Shown here: positions 62,487 through 64,000 of the stretch, piece after piece | Numbering within the stretch: position 1 is the first letter of the stretch | Layout of the letters: every line of letters starts with the position of its first letter | Assembly: GCF_002795805.1 (NCBI RefSeq) | Contig: NZ_CP018799.1 | Location: 1,667,001-1,731,000 of the forward strand | Length of the DNA: 64,000 nt | Origin: Mariprofundus aestuarium | Lineage (GTDB): Bacteria > Pseudomonadota > Zetaproteobacteria > Mariprofundales > Mariprofundaceae | Reading direction: 5' to 3' | The notes under the pieces: model-generated | What the model was told of the DNA's origin: nothing | The model's database searches: none | What the model saw: only the letters and a program-made list of their open reading frames with translations | Translations under genes and position numbers: made by a program

Positions 62487-64000
62487 GGTATCTCCTCTCC
62501 TTCAACAACCGGCTCCAGACTCACCAGCAGCAGCCACCTGCGCGCATACATGCCGTAAAGGCGAGCATGCACGACAAGATAGGGCATAATCTCTTGTGGC
62601 AACAGTTCCAGTGCTTGTTGGGTCATCACAACCCCCCTGCCCCGGGTCAGCCATGCCCCGACTTCATCCACACTTGCCAGCACCGGCAGGCGACCGCCGT
62701 GATAGTAGAGCAGGGATGGCTGGAAATATTGGAATGTCGCCAGGCTCTCACCATCAAAACCCGCCGCATCAGCTTTGGCTGCCAATGTTTTACTGACCTT
62801 ATGATGTTCAATATTTGGCAGCGACCAGCCGGTGAGCAGCAGGATAGAGAACAGCATTGCAGCTGCCAGTGGCACCCACAGCTCGCCTCGCTTGTTAACA
62901 AGCCACCAGCCAGAGGCAAGCACAACCGGAAGCAGCGCCAAGGTATAATAACCCTCCCCTGGCCACATCTTCTCAAGCGCAACGCCACCGCCAACAACCA
63001 GAGCTAGCGCGATGGCCAACGCACCCCAGGCAAGCCAGAGGCGCGCCCGTTTGCGAAGCTTGTCTGAGGTTTCCGCCCAGCCAAAGGCCATCAGCATAGC
63101 TGCAGCGGGAAACAGTGGCAGTACATAGTTGGGCAGCTGGGTTCGTGCGATACTGAAAAAGAGAATATAGACGCCGATCCAGCAGAGCATAAAGAGGCGA
63201 ACCGGGTCCCTGCGCAGTGCCTCAATCCGCCACGTCCCAAATGCAATCATAGCGGCCAGCAAACCGCTCCACGGAAACCAACCAAGCAGAACTGTAAAAA
63301 CATAGAGCCCAGGGAAACCTTTATGCCCCTGCAGGGGATCGGTAAATCGCTCGATGTTGTGACGGAAGATAAAACCCTCCAGCCAGACACCATCAGTCAG
63401 CACGCCCACCGCAAGGTACCAGGGAGCAGCCACAAGCAGAGCCACTGCCACCCCTTTGAACGGGCGAAACAGATGCCAGTTTTTCCAATCATTCATCAGT
63501 GTCAGGAAGGAGGCCATGATCAGCAGCGGCATCAGCCCCGCAACCGGCCCCTTGGCTAGAATACCTAACCCGATCGCCACATAGGCCGCAATCAGCAGCT
63601 TTGGCATACCTGCAGCAGGATTCTGTTTCTGCTCAAGGTAAACGATCAGCAATGCCGGCAGCGTAAAGCCGAGGGAGAGCATCAACAGCGGATCGGGAAC
63701 GGCTGCGCGTGCGATAACAGAAATATGAAGCGCCGTTGCAAAGAATCCTGCTGCCATCAGCGGGATAATCTCGTGCTCGATCTTTCTGACATGGAAGCCT
63801 GCAGCCGTGATAAGCCTGCGGCTCATAAACCAGACCACCACCACCAGAGAGGTCATCGCCATGGCCGATGGCAGGCGCGCCGTCCACTCATTGACCCCAA
63901 ACAACGCATTAAGCGGAATCATCAGCCAGTAGATCAGGATCGGTTTATCAAAGCGGTAGTCGCCGTTGAACATCGGCACCCACCAGTTACCGTCCAGCCA
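62474..64000 (-). CDS. GT39 (ArnT-like) membrane glycosyltransferase, 5' partial
   Basis: The frame remains open to the window edge, so the true start is outside; the visible part is ~508 residues. Near its start WLVP-like and NGDYRFDKPILIYWLMIPL are the N-terminal GT39 loop, followed by about ten helices and RTQLPNYVLPLFPAAAMLMAF, the second conserved region. It probably transfers a sugar from undecaprenyl phosphate to lipid A or another envelope acceptor. It is upstream of and overlapping the GT2 gene. Confidence 0.88.
   Translation of the reverse strand, partial: WLDGNWWVPMFNGDYRFDKPILIYWLMIPLNALFGVNEWTARLPSAMAMTSLVVVVWFMSRRLITAAGFHVRKIEHEIIPLMAAGFFATALHISVIARAAVPDPLLMLSLGFTLPALLIVYLEQKQNPAAGMPKLLIAAYVAIGLGILAKGPVAGLMPLLIMASFLTLMNDWKNWHLFRPFKGVAVALLVAAPWYLAVGVLTDGVWLEGFIFRHNIERFTDPLQGHKGFPGLYVFTVLLGWFPWSGLLAAMIAFGTWRIEALRRDPVRLFMLCWIGVYILFFSIARTQLPNYVLPLFPAAAMLMAFGWAETSDKLRKRARLWLAWGALAIALALVVGGGVALEKMWPGEGYYTLALLPVVLASGWWLVNKRGELWVPLAAAMLFSILLLTGWSLPNIEHHKVSKTLAAKADAAGFDGESLATFQYFQPSLLYYHGGRLPVLASVDEVGAWLTRGRGVVMTQQALELLPQEIMPYLVVHARLYGMYARRWLLLVSLEPVVEGEEIPWRK

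Overview
The window is a gene-dense (about 90% coding) stretch of a Gram-negative proteobacterial chromosome. Support for this comes from BamD, FadL and OmpA-type outer-membrane proteins, RNase E, RluD, DarP, RecN and PolA, lipoproteins with clear lipoboxes, and AGGAGG-type ribosome sites. Base composition is near 50% GC. The mix of an A2-type aa3 oxidase, three Sco proteins, several small c-type cytochromes and many c-di-GMP proteins fits a marine respiratory lineage. My best guess is a Zetaproteobacterium (Mariprofundus-like), but no gene here proves that. I see no tRNA, rRNA, CRISPR array, prophage or intact insertion sequence.

Layout. 1-5 kb: rne (5' end outside the window), rluD, pgeF, bamD and a small lipoprotein on the plus strand. 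5-11 kb: fadE and fadL (long-chain fatty-acid uptake and oxidation), then a flavin disulfide oxidoreductase translationally coupled to a TVP38/TMEM64 membrane protein. 11-23 kb: prfC, darP, a lipoprotein cytochrome c, a Sco protein, ribD, yaaA, metY-metA, folE, a histidine phosphatase, an unusual two-POTRA protein and a WrbA-like flavoprotein. 23-34 kb: acnA, a FecR / OmpA-lipoprotein / CHASE2-HD-GYP operon, polA, a membrane-anchored nuclease-like zinc-ribbon protein, a cupin and a periplasmic histidine phosphatase. Near 34.2 kb lies an IS30 remnant.

34.5-49 kb is the respiratory heart. One part is an ordinary A2-type aa3 cytochrome c oxidase operon (ctaE-sco-ctaC-ctaD on the minus strand, with a clear terminator), followed by ctaB and another sco. 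The other part, at 34.5-42.6 kb, holds a divergent heme-copper-oxidase subunit I homologue that keeps the heme histidines but lacks two of the three CuB histidines and the active-site tyrosine. It is co-transcribed with heme A synthase (ctaA) and a YajR-type transporter. Nearby are a b561-type cytochrome, a short CuA subunit II, a PAS receptor without output domain, a membrane cNMP-domain protein and a 40-residue membrane protein. This second set is the best candidate for an undescribed system.

49-64 kb: a receiver domain lacking its phospho-acceptor Asp, a dihaem cytochrome-nadK-recN-GNAT operon with stop/start overlaps, a small Cys-containing protein, a PuuD-type membrane protein, a PAS-GGDEF-EAL protein with degenerate GGDEF, a STAS-like protein, yihY-pepP, a PilZ protein, and a lipid/glycan cluster (UPF0104 flippase-like, GT2, GT39; the last runs off the window end).

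Protein calls rest on motifs and family resemblance read by eye. No database search was run.
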